DNA of 64,000 nt from Nitrospirillum iridis. Lineage in GTDB: Bacteria; Pseudomonadota; Alphaproteobacteria; Azospirillales; Azospirillaceae. Positions 48,274 to 61,600 of the stretch are shown one piece after another. Each line of letters opens with the position of its first letter. The first letter of the stretch is position 1. Under the pieces are notes generated by a model. It was not told the origin of the DNA, searched no databases, and worked only from the letters and a program-made list of their open reading frames with translations. The DNA is taken from positions 106,985-170,984 of the forward strand of contig NZ_JACIIZ010000009.1 of NCBI RefSeq assembly GCF_014205765.1, written 5' to 3'. Both the position numbers and the translations under genes were made by a program.

Positions 48274-50610
48274 ATGCCCCGCCTGCCGTTCGGGCCCCGC
48301 TCACGCGTCTTGACCACCGGCGCCGCCCTCTGCGCGCTGCTCATCGGTGGTGCCTTGGCCCCATCCGCCCAGGCCCAGATCCCGCTGGAGGCCGAGATGT
48401 CGGCGCGGGCCACGGCCGCCACCGTGCCGCCCACCCCCACGGTGCCCGGCCCGTGGATGGACACCAAGCTGTCGCCCGATGAACGCGCCCGTCTGCTGGA
48501 AAGCCAGCTGACGCTGGATGAGCGCATCGGCATGCTGCACGGCATCATGGCCCTGCCCTTCAAGATCGAGGGACTGCCGGACGGCGTGGTCTGGTCCGCC
48601 GGCTACATCCCCGGCGTGCCGCGCCTGGGCATCCCGGCGTTGCGGGAGACGGACGCCAGCCTGGGCGTGGCGACCCCCCACCGCCTGCGCCCCGACGGCG
48701 CCACCGGCCTGCCCGCCGGTTTGGCCATCGCAGCGACGTGGAGCCCGGAGTTGGCCTACCAGGGCGGCGCCATGGTGGGTGACGAGGCCACGCGGAAGGG
48801 CTTCAACGTCCTGCTGGGCGGCGGCGTCAACCTGACGCGTGAGGCCCGCAACGGCCGCAATTTCGAATATCTGGGCGAGGATCCGCTGCTGGCCGGCACG
48901 CTGGCAGGCCAGGCCATCCGCGGCACCCAGGACCAGCACATCGTGGCGACAGTGAAGCACTTCGCCATCAACAGCCAGGAGAGCAGCCGCCGCGCCGTGA
49001 ACGCGGTGATCGCCGAAGCCCCTTTGCGCGAAAGCGACCTGCTGGCCTTCCAGTTCGCCATCGAGGCGGGCAAGCCCGGCTCCGTCATGTGTTCCTACAA
49101 CCGGGTCAACGGCCCCTGGGCCTGCGACAATGACTTCCTGCTCAATAAGGTGCTGAAGGGCGACTGGGCCTATCCCGGCTGGGTCATGTCCGACTGGGGC
49201 GCCACCCCGGCCTTGAGCGCCGCCCTGAACGGCCTGGACCAGCAGTCGGGCGAGCAGATCGACAAGGACGTCTTCTTCGACAAGCCGCTGAAGGCGGCGG
49301 TGGAGTCCGGTCAGGTGCCGACGGCGCGGGTGTCGGACATGGTGCGGCGCATCCTGCGCTCCCTGTTCGCCGCCGGCGTGTTCGACGTGAAGGCCCCCAC
49401 CGGCCCCATCGATTTCAAGGCGCATGCCGACATCACGCGCACGGTGGCCGAGCAGGGCATCGTGCTGCTGAAGAACAAGGGTGGCGTCCTGCCGTTATCC
49501 ACCCAAGGGGGAGCCCCCAAAGGCAAGCGCATCGCCGTCATCGGCGGCCTGGCCGACGCCGGCGTGCTGTCGGGCGGCGGATCATCCCAGGTCATGGCGC
49601 CGGACGGGCCCAACCATGACTACAAGAACGGCGCCTTCCTGCACATCGGCGGCACGGGCGAGTTGGCCCACATCTCCGACGCCATCTACCAGCCCGATGC
49701 GCCCCTGGCCGCCATCGAGGCCAAGGTTGGGAAGGACAACGTCATTTTCGCCGATGGCCGCTACGTCAGCGAGTCCGTGGCCGCCGCCAAGGAGGCGGAC
49801 ATCGCCATCGTCTTCGCCACCCAATGGAACATCGAAGGCCAGGACGTGCCGGACCTGACCCTGCCCCAGGGCCAGGACGCCGTCATCGCCGCCGTGGCCG
49901 CCGCCAACCCCAACACCATCGTCGTGCTGGAAACCGGCGGTCCCGTCGCCATGCCCTGGCTGGACACTGTGGCCGGCGTGGTGGAGGCGTGGTACCCCGG
50001 CACCCGGGGCGGCCAAGCCATCGCCAACATCCTGTTCGGCGACGTCAACCCGTCCGGCCATCTGCCCATCACCTTCCCCAAGGAGGAGAGCCAGCTGCCC
50101 AGCCCGGTGCTGGCGGGCCTGTACAACCGTGACCGGACGGAACTATTCGACGCCCATTATCCGGAGGGGTCGGATGTCGGCTACCGCTGGTACGCGGCCA
50201 AGGGCCACACCCCCCTGTTCCCCTTCGGCTACGGCCTCAGCTACACCACCTTCGCCCAAGGCGGGCTGAAGGCGGCGGCCGGGTCCAAGGCGGGGGAGGC
50301 GATGAATATCAGCTTCACCGTCACCAACACCGGCACGCGCGCCGGCCAGGATGTGGGACAGGTCTATCTGGTGTCCGGCCCCCAGGGGAACCGCACCCGC
50401 CTGCTGGGCTTTGGCCGCGTCGACCTGAAGCCGGGCGAGAAGAAGACCGTCAGCGTCAGCGTCGACCCCCGCCTGCTGGCCGATTTCGACACCCAGGCCC
50501 ACGCCTGGAAGGTTGCGGCCGGCAGCTACACCGTGGCCCTGGGCAGCGACGCCCTGAGCCTGGGCGAGAAGCGGACGGTGACGCTGAAGGCCCAAACCCT
50601 GAAGCCATGA
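48274..50610 (+). CDS. Secreted GH3 beta-glucosidase
   Basis: From ATG 48274 the product is 778 residues. AGGGAG 9 bases upstream fixes the start; the signal peptide ends APSAQAQ. The GH3 N-terminal barrel has VKHFAINSQESSRR and the nucleophile region GWVMSDWGAT; the C-terminal sandwich has EGQDVPDLTLP, and a fibronectin-III-like domain closes the protein. It should release glucose or xylose from beta-linked oligosaccharides in the periplasm. A GMC oxidoreductase follows 89 bases downstream, past a strong hairpin. Confidence 0.93.
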   Translation: MPRLPFGPRSRVLTTGAALCALLIGGALAPSAQAQIPLEAEMSARATAATVPPTPTVPGPWMDTKLSPDERARLLESQLTLDERIGMLHGIMALPFKIEGLPDGVVWSAGYIPGVPRLGIPALRETDASLGVATPHRLRPDGATGLPAGLAIAATWSPELAYQGGAMVGDEATRKGFNVLLGGGVNLTREARNGRNFEYLGEDPLLAGTLAGQAIRGTQDQHIVATVKHFAINSQESSRRAVNAVIAEAPLRESDLLAFQFAIEAGKPGSVMCSYNRVNGPWACDNDFLLNKVLKGDWAYPGWVMSDWGATPALSAALNGLDQQSGEQIDKDVFFDKPLKAAVESGQVPTARVSDMVRRILRSLFAAGVFDVKAPTGPIDFKAHADITRTVAEQGIVLLKNKGGVLPLSTQGGAPKGKRIAVIGGLADAGVLSGGGSSQVMAPDGPNHDYKNGAFLHIGGTGELAHISDAIYQPDAPLAAIEAKVGKDNVIFADGRYVSESVAAAKEADIAIVFATQWNIEGQDVPDLTLPQGQDAVIAAVAAANPNTIVVLETGGPVAMPWLDTVAGVVEAWYPGTRGGQAIANILFGDVNPSGHLPITFPKEESQLPSPVLAGLYNRDRTELFDAHYPEGSDVGYRWYAAKGHTPLFPFGYGLSYTTFAQGGLKAAAGSKAGEAMNISFTVTNTGTRAGQDVGQVYLVSGPQGNRTRLLGFGRVDLKPGEKKTVSVSVDPRLLADFDTQAHAWKVAAGSYTVALGSDALSLGEKRTVTLKAQTLKP

Positions 50611-50618
50611 TGTGAGGC

Positions 50619-50646
50619 GCCTGGCGAGCACCGGCGCTTGCCAGGC
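50619..50646 (+). terminator. Strong hairpin directly after the beta-glucosidase gene
   Basis: GCCTGGCGAGC and GCTTGCCAGGC pair over 11 positions with one G-U-type mismatch around the loop ACCGGC. It starts 9 bases after the stop codon. No T-run follows, so it may be a weak terminator or a processing/stability element before the GMC gene. Confidence 0.55.
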
Positions 50647-50699
50647 CACGTCCCGGGGCGCGACACTGGCGGCAAAACAGCCGCCTGGGAGGACGCCTC

Positions 50700-52331
50700 A
50701 TGACCGCCACCGAAGCCGACATCTTCGACTATATCGTCGTTGGCGCCGGATCGGCCGGGTGCGTGCTGGCCAACCGTCTCTCCGCCGATCCCGCCGTGCG
50801 CGTGGCTTTGGTGGAGGCTGGCGGCAAGGACGACTGGATCTGGTTCCACATCCCGGTGGGCTATCTGTTCGCCATCGGCAATCCCCGCGCCGACTGGATG
50901 TTCAAGACCGAGGCCGTGCCGGGTCTGAACGGCCGCAGCCTGGCCTATCCCCGGGGCAAGGTGTTGGGCGGATGCTCCGCCATCAACGCCATGATCTACA
51001 TGCGCGGCCAGGCCGCCGACTATGATGGCTGGCGCCAGATGGGGCTGGCGGGCTGGGGCTGGGAGGATGTGCTGCCCATCTTCCTGGCGCAGGAGGACCA
51101 CGTGGCGGGCGGTAGCCTGTTCCACGGGGCGGGTGGAGAATGGCATGTCGACCATCCCCGCATTCGCTGGGCCCTGCTGGATGCCTTCATCGCCGCCGCC
51201 GAGCAATGCGGCATCCCCCGCACCGACGATTTCAACCGGGGCGACAATGAGGGCTGCGGTTATTTCCAGGTGAACCAGAAGGGCGGCCGGCGATGGAGTG
51301 CGGCCCGCGCCTTCCTGGACCCGGTCCGCCACCGCCCCAACCTCAGTGTCATCACCGGCGCCCTGGCCGAACGCCTGGTCATCGAGAACCGGCGCGCCAC
51401 CGGCGTGCGCCTGCGCATGCCGGGCGGCACCCGCACCCTGACGGCGCGGCGGGAGGTGGTGGTGGCCACCGGTGCCGTGGCGACGCCGGCCCTGCTGGAA
51501 CGGTCCGGCATCGGCGCCGGCGCGCGGCTGCGCGACCTGGGCGTGGAGGTGGTGGCCGACCGGCCGGGCGTGGGGGAGAATTTGCAGGATCACCTGCAAC
51601 TGCGCCCCATCTTCAAGGTCACGGGCGTGCCCACCATGAATGGCCTCTACCAGTCCCTGCCCCGCCGCGCGTGGATGGGGCTGGACTACGCGTTGCGCCG
51701 ACGGGGGCCGCTGACCATGGCGCCGTCGCAGCTGGGCGCCTTCACCCGCAGCGGGCCGGAATACGCGACACCCAACCTGCAATTCCACATCCAACCCCTG
51801 TCGCTGGACACGTTCGGCGACGCCCTGCACCCCTTCGGCGCCTTCACCGCCAGCGTCTGCAACCTGCGCCCCACGAGCCGGGGTGCCATCCATGCCCGCA
51901 GCCCCGACCCCGCCGACGCCCCCCTCATCCAGCCCAACTATCTGGCGACGGAGGAGGACCGGCGGGTGGCGGTGGACAGCCTGCGCCTGGCCCGCCGCGT
52001 CGCCCAGGCCCCCGCCCTCGCCGCCTTCAAGCCGGAGGAATACAAGCCCGGCATCCACCTGCAAAGCGACCAGGAGATTGCGCACGCCGCCGGCGATGTC
52101 GGCACCACCATCTTCCATCCCGTGGGCACCGCCCGCATGGGAACGACGGACGATCCGCTGGCCGTGACCGACGACCGGCTGCGGGTGATTGGCGTCGAGG
52201 GGCTGCGGGTGGCGGATGCCTCGGTCATGCCCCGCATCACGTCCGGCAATACCGCCGCACCCACCATGATGATCGCCGAGCGCGCGGGACGGATGATCCT
52301 TCAGGATTGGCGTCACCGCCCCTCCGCCTGA
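50700..52331 (+). CDS. GMC-family FAD oxidoreductase (choline dehydrogenase-like)
   Basis: The 543-residue flavoenzyme oxidises an alcohol or sugar. The FAD motif is YIVVGAGSAGCVLANRLSAD, the GMC signature 1 is YPRGKVLGGCSAINAMIYMR, signature 2 is GAVATPALLERSGIG, and the C-terminal catalytic region is IFHPVGTARMG followed by TSGNTAAPTMMIAERA. No export signal is seen. GGGAGGACG lies before the ATG. Family members use choline, aliphatic alcohols or glucose; the upstream beta-glucosidase hints at a sugar-related substrate, but this is weak inference. Confidence 0.92.
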   Translation: MTATEADIFDYIVVGAGSAGCVLANRLSADPAVRVALVEAGGKDDWIWFHIPVGYLFAIGNPRADWMFKTEAVPGLNGRSLAYPRGKVLGGCSAINAMIYMRGQAADYDGWRQMGLAGWGWEDVLPIFLAQEDHVAGGSLFHGAGGEWHVDHPRIRWALLDAFIAAAEQCGIPRTDDFNRGDNEGCGYFQVNQKGGRRWSAARAFLDPVRHRPNLSVITGALAERLVIENRRATGVRLRMPGGTRTLTARREVVVATGAVATPALLERSGIGAGARLRDLGVEVVADRPGVGENLQDHLQLRPIFKVTGVPTMNGLYQSLPRRAWMGLDYALRRRGPLTMAPSQLGAFTRSGPEYATPNLQFHIQPLSLDTFGDALHPFGAFTASVCNLRPTSRGAIHARSPDPADAPLIQPNYLATEEDRRVAVDSLRLARRVAQAPALAAFKPEEYKPGIHLQSDQEIAHAAGDVGTTIFHPVGTARMGTTDDPLAVTDDRLRVIGVEGLRVADASVMPRITSGNTAAPTMMIAERAGRMILQDWRHRPSA

Positions 52332-52659
52332 TCGAAAGGCCCCCCTGCGCGAGTTGGGGCGCGTATCACTTAAGGGTGTATTGTTGCCGCTTCTTTCGCA
52401 ATAGTCGACCAACCGGAGCATAACTGCCGTACACTTACACAATTTTTGATAAATATGCGCGCTACAGTTGCGCTATTGTGCCGCACCATTCGGCCCCCAA
52501 CCCAGCGGGCGGGCCGTTTGATGGCGCATAGAGGACGGCTGGAACGGACCAACATCGCATCCGCCGACGGCCAGGCAGAGCCGCCGGGGGTGGCCTGGGG
52601 CCCTTTCAGCATAACCATGCGTCTCCGCTTGGGCATTGGTTTCTTTGGGGGCGGCCAGC
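52332..52659. other. Intergenic region before the giant adhesin gene
   Basis: No gene is seen in these 328 bases. The part at about 52370-52490 is AT-rich (for example TTTTTGATAAATATG near 52443) against GC-rich flanks and is the likely promoter of the adhesin gene. No clear consensus promoter or operator could be fixed. Confidence 0.5.
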
Positions 52660-55600
52660 ATGGCTTTGGGGATGGTAGTGCGCACGCGGGCGATGCGTGC
52701 CGGAGACGCATGGGCTGGCCATCAAAATCTTTGCGTACCCCCTGGCGTACCCCCTGCCGGCGCCGTTCGCCACGGCGGCACCCGCGCGACCCTGCTGGCC
52801 GGCACCGCCCTGACCCTGCTGGCCGTCGCCCTGCCCGGCGCGGCCTGGGCCGGCAACGGCCCAGCGCTCCCCACCGGCGGCGCCTTTCAGGCGGGTACGG
52901 GCAGCATCAGCGGCGCGGCCAACGGCTTGACGATCGATCAGACCAGCCGCCGTGCCATCATCGACTGGAAAACCTTCTCCATCGGCCAAGGCGGCACCGT
53001 CAGTTTCAACAATGGCGCTGGCGCCACCCTTAACCGTGTCACCGGCGGCAACCTGTCGACCATCCTGGGCACGTTGAAGGCCACCGGCACCCTGTATGTC
53101 ATCAACCCGGCCGGCGTGGTGGTGGGCTCCACGGGCGTGGTGGTGACGGGCGGCAGCTTCACCGCCAGCACACTGGACATCGCCAACGACGCCTTCATGG
53201 CGGGCGGCACCTTGCTGTTCAAGGGCGACAGCGATGCCGAGGTTAAAAACCTGGGCAAGATCTCCGCCACCGGCGGCGACGTTTTCCTGATCGCCCGCAG
53301 CGTGACGAACGAGGGCACGATCACCGCCCCCAACGGCACCGTGGGCCTGGCCGCCGGCCAGCAGGTGCTGCTGAAGGACGGCGACGCGGGAGAGCGCGTT
53401 TATGTCGAGGTGGGAAGTGGGGACGTCACCAATACCGGCGCCATCGAGGCGGCGCAGGCGGAGCTGAAGGCCGCCGGCGGCAACGTCTATGCGCTGGCCG
53501 GCAATGGCGGCGGGGCCATCCGCGCCACCGGCACCACCCTGAAGGATGGCCATGTCTGGCTGTCGGCCAGCGGCGCCACCGAGACCGCCACCGACGCCGG
53601 CGGCGCCGTCAGCATCACCGGCGCGGTGTCCGCCACCAATGCCGACGGTTCGGGCGGCACCGTCATCGCCACCGGCAAATCGGTGGCGGTGCAGGCCGGT
53701 GCCGTGGTCGACGCCAGCGGCACCACCGGCGCCGGCGGTACCATCCTGCTGGGTGGCGACCGCCAGGGCGGGGGCGACGCGGCCACCAAGCTGGTGAAGC
53801 AGGCCGTGGCCACCGCCGCCCAGACAACCATCGGCGCGGGCGCAACCCTGAAGGCCGACGCGGGCGCCACCGGCAACGGTGGCAGCGTCATCGTCTGGTC
53901 GGATCAGCAGACAGGGTTCGCCGGCACCCTCAGCGCCAAGGGCGGGCCCCGGGCCGGCAACGGCGGCTTCGCCGAAGTGTCCAGCCACAGGCTTCTGGAC
54001 TTCACCGGCGCGGTAGACCTGACCGCCCCGCTGGGCAGCGTCGGCCAATTGCTGCTGGATCCGGAGAACGTCACAATCTCCACCGGCAGCAATTCCAACA
54101 GCAGCCAATCCGGCGGCACCTTCACCCCCACGGGTAACAGCTCCGTCATCAACACGACCACGCTGCAGAACGTCCTGGCCACGGCAGACGTCACCATCAC
54201 GACCGGCTCCATCGGCAGCCAGACGGGCGACATCACCGTCGCCAACAACGTGACCTGGTCGGCCAGCCACAGCCTGACGCTGTCGGCCTATCACAGCATC
54301 ATCTTCAACGGCGGCACACTGAGCCACACCGCCGGGTCTGGCGACGTCACCCTGCGGGCCGACAACACCGGGACGGGCAGCGGCACCGTCACGTTCACCA
54401 GCGGTGGTGTCAACATGGTCGGCAGCAGCGGGTCGGTGAACCTCTACTACAACCCCGCCAGCTATGCCTCCCCCACCAGCTATGCCGGCAATGTCGCCTT
54501 GGGGTCGGGCGCCCTGACGACCTACATGCTGGTGAACACCGCCACCAACCTGCAGAACCTGTCGACCAACCTGACCGAAACCTATGCCCTGGGCCGGGAT
54601 ATCGACGCGAGCGGCACCGCCGCCTGGAACAGCGGCGCGGGTTTCGTCCCCATCGACAGCTTCTCCGGTACCCTGGACGGCCTGGGCCACACCATCACCG
54701 GCCTGACCATCAACCGGCCCACCACCGTCGCGGTGGGCCTGTTCGGCGACACACCCACAAGCAACGGCCCCAAGATCCGCAATCTGGGGCTCGTGGATGT
54801 GAACATCGCCGGATTCAACCGTGTGGGCGGCCTGGTTGGGCGCGCCAACAGCGGCGGGTCCCTCACCAACGTCCATGTCACCGGCGCCATCACCGGCTAT
54901 GGCGACTTCATCGGCGGCCTGGTCGGCCTGGACGACCAGCAGTCGATCAGCAACAGCTGGACCGACGTCACCATCACCGTCCCCAAAGGCTACAGCGGCA
55001 GCGGCGTGGGCGGCCTGGTCGGTTGGCAGCGCTCCGGCTCGCTGACCAACGTCTATGCCCTGGGCACCGTTTATGCCCCCGACGCGAGCCGGGTCGGCGG
55101 CCTGGTGGGAACGGACGGCTTCATCGGTTTTGGCCAGGGTGCCACTATCACCAACGCCTACGCCACCGGCAATGTCACCGGCAACGATGCTGTCGGCGGC
55201 CTGATCGGCATCGCCGAGGGCGGCAGCATCACCAAGACCTATGCCACCGGGTCCGTCACCGGCGTCACCAACCTGGGCGGTCTGGTGGGCATCAACGCCA
55301 ACCCCATCACCCTCAGCTGGGCCAGCGGCGGTATTACCCGCAGCAGCGGCAGCGCCACCAGCGTGGGCGCCCTGGTGGGCAGCAACGGCGACAGCGTCAG
55401 CGCCGGCAGCATCGCCACCAGCTATTGGGACAGCTACACCGCCGCCGGCTTCTCCGCCGTGGGCGCCACCGTGGGCGCCAGCACCAGCAGCGCCACCGCC
55501 GTCACCAGCGACCCGGCGCAGTCGGCCGCCAGCACCTATGCCTACAAGGCCAGCGCCTACGGTGCCTTCAACTTCACCACCGATTGGTGGCTGAGCGACG

Positions 55601-58600
55601 GCGGCACCCGGCCTCTGGGCCTGTGGGAATATTCACTAACCGTCAGCAACGCCCACCAGCTGCAGTTGGTCGCCCACGACCTGACGGCCAGCTATACCCA
55701 GAGCAACGACATCCGCATGCCGGCCCCGACCGCCAGCGGCATCTGGAAGTCCACCAGCGGCAGCGTGCCCGCTGGCTTCATCCCCCTGGGCACCCCCTCG
55801 ACGCCGTTCAGCGGCACCTATAACGGCCAGGGGTATGCCATCGATGGGCTGACCATCACCTACGGTGGCGGGAGCAACACCTATATCGGCCTGTTCGGCG
55901 GCAACACCGGTACCCTCAACAACATCGCCCTGACCAACGTGGCCATCACCGTCACCAACGCCGACAGCCATGTCGGCGCCCTGGTGGGCGCCAACGGTGG
56001 CGGCCAGATCACGAACGCCTATGTCTCCGGCACATTGACTTTCCGTGGCGGTGGCGGCTACGGCGTCGGCGGCATCGTGGGGATACAGTACAACGGCGGA
56101 ACCATCACCGGTTCCACCTCGATGGCCGACGTCAATCTCAGCTTCGTCAATGGCGGGCAGGGTTATGCCGGCGGCGTTCTGGGCGTTACCGCCGACCTGA
56201 GCGCCACGGCCATCAACACGTCCTACGCCGGCGGCACCATCACCGTCACCGGTGGCAACGGGGTCAGTGGCCAGGCACTGGCGGGTGGCCTGGCGGGGAT
56301 ATCCACCAACATCTCCAACAGCTATTCCACCGCCACCGTCACAGAAACCGGCGGCAGCGGCGGCGGCGATCATATCGGCGGCCTGGTGGGCCAGAGCTCC
56401 ACCGGCACCATCAGCAACAGCTACGCCAGCGGCGCCGTCAGCGCGCCGGGCACGACGGTTGGCGGCCTGATCGGCTACAACGTCAACGCCACCGTCAACA
56501 ATTCCTATTGGGATAAGCAGACCACCGGCCTATCCAGCGGCGTCGGAAGCGGCAGCGCCACCGGCATCACCGGCCGCACCACCGCCGAGATGGCGGTTCA
56601 ATCCAACTTCAGTGGCTGGGATTTCAGCAACACCTGGTATCTGCCCGCCGGCCTGTCCCGCCCGATCCTACGTGCGGAGGCCAGCACAACCATCCGCGAC
56701 GCCCATGAACTGCAATTGGTGGCCCTGGACCCCACCGCCCGCTACACCATCGCCAATGACATCAGCTTGGCCTCCCCCCTCACGGACGCCGCTGACATAT
56801 GGAGCGGCGGGTTCGTGCCCATCGCCAACTTCTCCGGCGAGCTGTCGGGCCAGGATCACACCATCAGCGGCCTGACCATCACCGGCAGCGCCGCCAATAG
56901 GGGCCTGTTCGCCTCCACCACCGCCTCGGCCAGACTGGCCAACCTGGCGCTCACCAACGTCTCCGTCTCCGGCGGCAACAACGTGGGTGCCCTGGTGGGC
57001 TCCGCCACCGGCACCACCATCAGCAACATCACCGTTTCCGGCACGGTCAGCGGCGCCAGCCAGGTGGGCGGCGTCGTGGGCAGCGCCACCGGCCCCATCA
57101 GCTTCGCCGGCATGTCGGGCACGGTCAGCGCCACCGCCGACAGTGTCGGCGGCGTGGTGGGCTTCACCAATGGCGCCATCGCGGACAGCTGGTCCACCGC
57201 CACGGTCAGCAGTTCGGGCACCAGCAGCCACGGCTTGTACGTGGGCGGCCTGGCTGGGCAAAGCACCGGCACCATCGACCGATCCTGGGCCTCCGGCTCC
57301 GTCAGCGGCTGGACCGATGTCGGTGGCCTGGTGGGCCTTGCCAGCGGCGCCATCACCACCTCCAGCGCCAGTGGCGCCGTCACCGGCGGGGGCAGCGTGG
57401 TCGGTGGGCTGGTGGGAAACCTGTATGGCACCAGCCTGACCAACACCTACGCCACCGGCGCCGTCACCGGCTTTCAGGAGACGGGCGGCCTGGTCGGCAT
57501 CATCCAGGTGGCGGGCGCCAGCATCAACAACAGCTACGCCAGCGGCGCCGTCAGCAGCACCAGCGGCAGCGTCTACACCAGCGGCCTGGTGGGCATCTCC
57601 AGCGTGGCGTTCACCGCCAGCAATTCGTTCTGGGACATCACCACCACGGGGCGGAGCTACGGCGCCGCCAGCGGCGGCAGCGGCCTGACGGTGAGCGGCT
57701 TCACCGGCCTCACCGGCACCCAGGGCTTCACCCAGGCCACCTTCACCGGCGCCGGCTGGGATTTCACCAACACCTGGTACATGGTGGACGGCAGCACGCG
57801 GCCCTTGTTGCAGGCGGAGGCATCCACCACCTTACGCTCGGCCCATCAACTGCAGCTGATGAGCCTGAACCCCACGCTCAACTACACCCTGGCGAACGAC
57901 ATCAACCTGGGCAGCGCCCTGTCCGCCACCGGAGAGGTCTGGACCAGTGGCGGCTTCTCCCCCATCGACAACTTCGGTGGCAGTTTCGCCACCACGTTCA
58001 ATGGCGCCGGCCATACCATCACCGGCCTGACCATCAACCGGTCCGGCACCAGCGATGTCGGTTTGTTCACCCAACTCTCCGGCTATGTCCATGATTTGAC
58101 GCTCAGCAACGTCTCCGTCACCGGCGACACCAATGTCGGCGGCTTGGCGGGGGCCACGAGCGGGGGCAATATCACCAAGGTCACGGTGACCGGCAGCATC
58201 ACCGGCAACAGCACCGTCGGTGGGATGGTGGGTAGCAACGGCGGCCTGCTGCTGCAGACCAAGTCGGATATCCTGATCACCACCAGCGGCACCAACGTGG
58301 GGGGCCTGGCGGGCAGCAACGGCGGAACGATCCAGGACAGCTATTCCCTGGGCGGCATCCGCACGACGGCCGGCGGTAGCGGACAGGCCGTTGGCGGTCT
58401 GGTCGGCAGCAACAGCGGAACGGTCCAGGACGCCTACGCGCAGACGGCCCTGCTGGGCACGGTGAATGCCAGCGGCTCGGCCGTGGGCGGTTTGGTGGGC
58501 AGCAACAGCGGCACCGTGGCCAACACCTACAGCATCGGCGCGGTGGTCACCACCGGCACCACCACGCTGGGTGGTCTGATCGGCAGCAACGCCGGCAGCG

Positions 58601-61600
58601 CCAGCAACAGCTTCTATGACACCGAAACCTCCGGCCTGTCCGCCGGCGTGGGCAGCGGCACCGCCACCGGCATCACGGGCAAGACCACCGCCCAATTGCA
58701 GACGCGGTCCACCTTGACCGGTGCCGGCTGGGACTACACCACCCCGGTCTGGGGCATGATCGACGGCACCACCCTGCCTTATTTCACCTGGGAACATTCG
58801 GGCGGCGTCCAGATCGTGACCGGCACCGCCTACAGCGATGCCGCCGGCAGCGGCTTCGCCGTCGCCAACCGGGTCAGCGCGCTGACCAACGGCACCAGCC
58901 TGGGCAGTGGCTTCGCCGGTGCCAACGGTTATTACTACATCCTGGCCGATGGCAGCCCCATCACCGGCGGTACCCTCGTGGCCTACCTGAACCCGGTGCT
59001 GAGTAACACGACGCTGGGCAACGCCGTCCACCTGACCACCAGCGGCGGTACCACCACCGGCCTGACCGTGCTGGGCAACGCGGTGCAGATGACCAGCGAC
59101 GGCCCGGTCGTCAGCACCAGCGCGTTGGCCAGCGCCCGGCCGTCCGGCATCGATTCCAGCCTGCTCTATACCGTGTCGGGCAGCACCATCACGCTGTCCG
59201 CCAACGCCAGCCTGGATATCGAGGCCGGCAGCCGCGCGATCACCATCGACGATGCCTTGGTGTTGAGCGGCACGGGCACCCTGACGCTGAACAGCACCGG
59301 CACCAGCACGCAGTCGGCCGCCATCACCACGCCCAGCCTGCTGCTGACGGGCGCCGGCGGCATCTGGCAACTGGGCAGCCTGTCCAGCGGTAACGGCATC
59401 AACAGCATCGGCACCCTGGCGGCCGACACCGGCACCGTGCTGATCGGCTCCAATACCGCCATGGCGGTGGGCACGGTGGGGTCCACCAACGGCGTCACGG
59501 TGACGGGCGGCCTGGGCTTCATCGGCGCCACCACCAGTGTCACCCAGACCCAGGCGATCAGCGCCGGCGGCCTGGCGTTGGAGGGCGGCAGCTACACCCT
59601 GACCAACGCCGGCAACAGTTTCAGCCACTTCACCGCCAACGGCGCCAGCTTCACCGCCGTCACAACCGGCGCCGTCACCGTGGACACGGTGTCCGCCGGC
59701 GGCACCAGCTATAGCGGCCTGACCCTCAGCGGAACGGCCAGCAACAGCCTGACGGCCGGCACCAACCTGACGGTGGCGACACCCAGCAACAGCGCGACCC
59801 TGGCGGCTGGGGGCACCCTGACCCTGACGGCTGGCGGCGACCTGGCCCTGACCGACACCAGCCTGACGGTCGGCAGCGGCAGCGGCACCAGCACCCTGAC
59901 GCTGGCCGCCGCCAACAACCTCACCCTGCAGGGCACATCCAGCGCCATCACCATCACCGGCACGGCCACCGCCGGCCTGGCCTTGTCACTGTACGCCGAC
60001 ACCGACAGCAGCGGCGCCGGCGGCATCACGCTCAGCCGCACCAACATCCTGACCAAGGGTGGCACCCTGGCCCTGGTGGGCGGCAGCGTCGTCAGCGATC
60101 CCACGACCGCGGGCAACGCCCACAGCACAGGCGCGAGCGCGACCGACGATGCCGCCATCGGCATCACCAACAGCACCATCAGCCTGGAGGGGGGCAACGC
60201 CATCCTGAAGGGCGACGGGCAGGCCAACGTCACCGGCACCTCCTCCGGCATCGTGCTGACCAACAGCAGCCTCACCACCACCGTCACCGGCACCCTGACG
60301 CTGACCGGCAGCGCCACGACCAGCACCGCCGCCGGCGCGCATGCCGGCATTCAACTGGTGGGCAGCACGCTGCAGACGGCAGCCGGGGCCATCATCCTGA
60401 CCGGCACGGCGGCGGCGGGGCCCGGTGGCAATACCGGCCTGCTGGTCAACGGCGGCAGCGTCACCGCCACCACCGGCGGCATCACCCTGACCGGCACGGG
60501 CACGGGCGGCACCGGCCTGCGGCTTTACGGCGAAACGCTTGGCACCACCAGCGGCGCCATCGTCCTGACGGGCAGCGGCACCACCGGCGCCGGCCTGGTG
60601 CTGGGTGACGGCACCAGCACCGCCGCCAGCATCGGCGGCGGCACGCAGACAGGCGCCATCACGCTGACCAGCGACGACTTCGCCTTGTCCAGCGGTGCCG
60701 CGCCCACCATCACCACCACCGGCACGGTGACCCTGCGCCAGCAGTCCGCCGACCGGGCGCTGGCCGTGGGGGGCAGCGTCACCGGCGCCGACAACCTGAG
60801 CGCCGCGGGCATCAACGGCATCACCGCCGGCACCCTGGTCATCGGCCGCAACGACATCAGCGAGACCGCCGGCTTCACCATCGCCGGCGCCATCGCGCCA
60901 ACGGTCACCACCCTGGTCCTGACCACCGGCGGCGCCATCAGCCAGAATAGCGCCGCGACCATCACCGCGACCAATCTGGCCGTCCGGGCCGCCGGCACCA
61001 TCGACTTGGCCACCGCCGCCAACAGCGTCGGCACCCTGGCCGCCGCCACCACCTCCGGCGGCGTCTCGTTCAAGGCCGTCGGCGACCTCACCATTGGCAC
61101 CGCGGATGGCCTCAGCGGCGTCAGCGGCACCACCCAGGTGCAGCTGACGACCGGCGTCAACGGCCTGCTGACCGTGTCGCAGGCCGTCAGCGGCGGCGGC
61201 GTCACCCTGACCGCCGACCGTATGGACCTGGCCAGCACCGTCTCCGCCACGGGGGGCACCACCGTCACGCTGGCCACGACCAGCAGCAGCGGCTGGGCCG
61301 TGGACCTGGGCGGTACCGGCAACGCCACCGCCAGCACCCTGGAACTGTCGGCGGCGGAGTTGGACCGGATCACCGCCGCCACCCTGGCCATCTCCGGCGG
61401 GAACATCACGCTGACCAGCGCCCTGACCCCGGCGCATGTCACCAGCCTGGCCCTGACGGGCACCGGTACCATCAGCCAGACCAGCGGCAGCGCCCTGAGC
61501 ATCAGCGGCCTGGCCGCCAACGCCGGCAGCGGCGTCCTGCTGAACCAGGCCAACACCGTCGCCACCCTGGCCGCGCGGGGCGGCAGTGGCGCCGTGCAGT

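Noticed and set aside
52606..54876. 756-codon reading frame antisense to the adhesin gene
   Set aside because: A mirror of the repetitive high-GC adhesin coding sequence; glycine, alanine and valine repeats with no domain.
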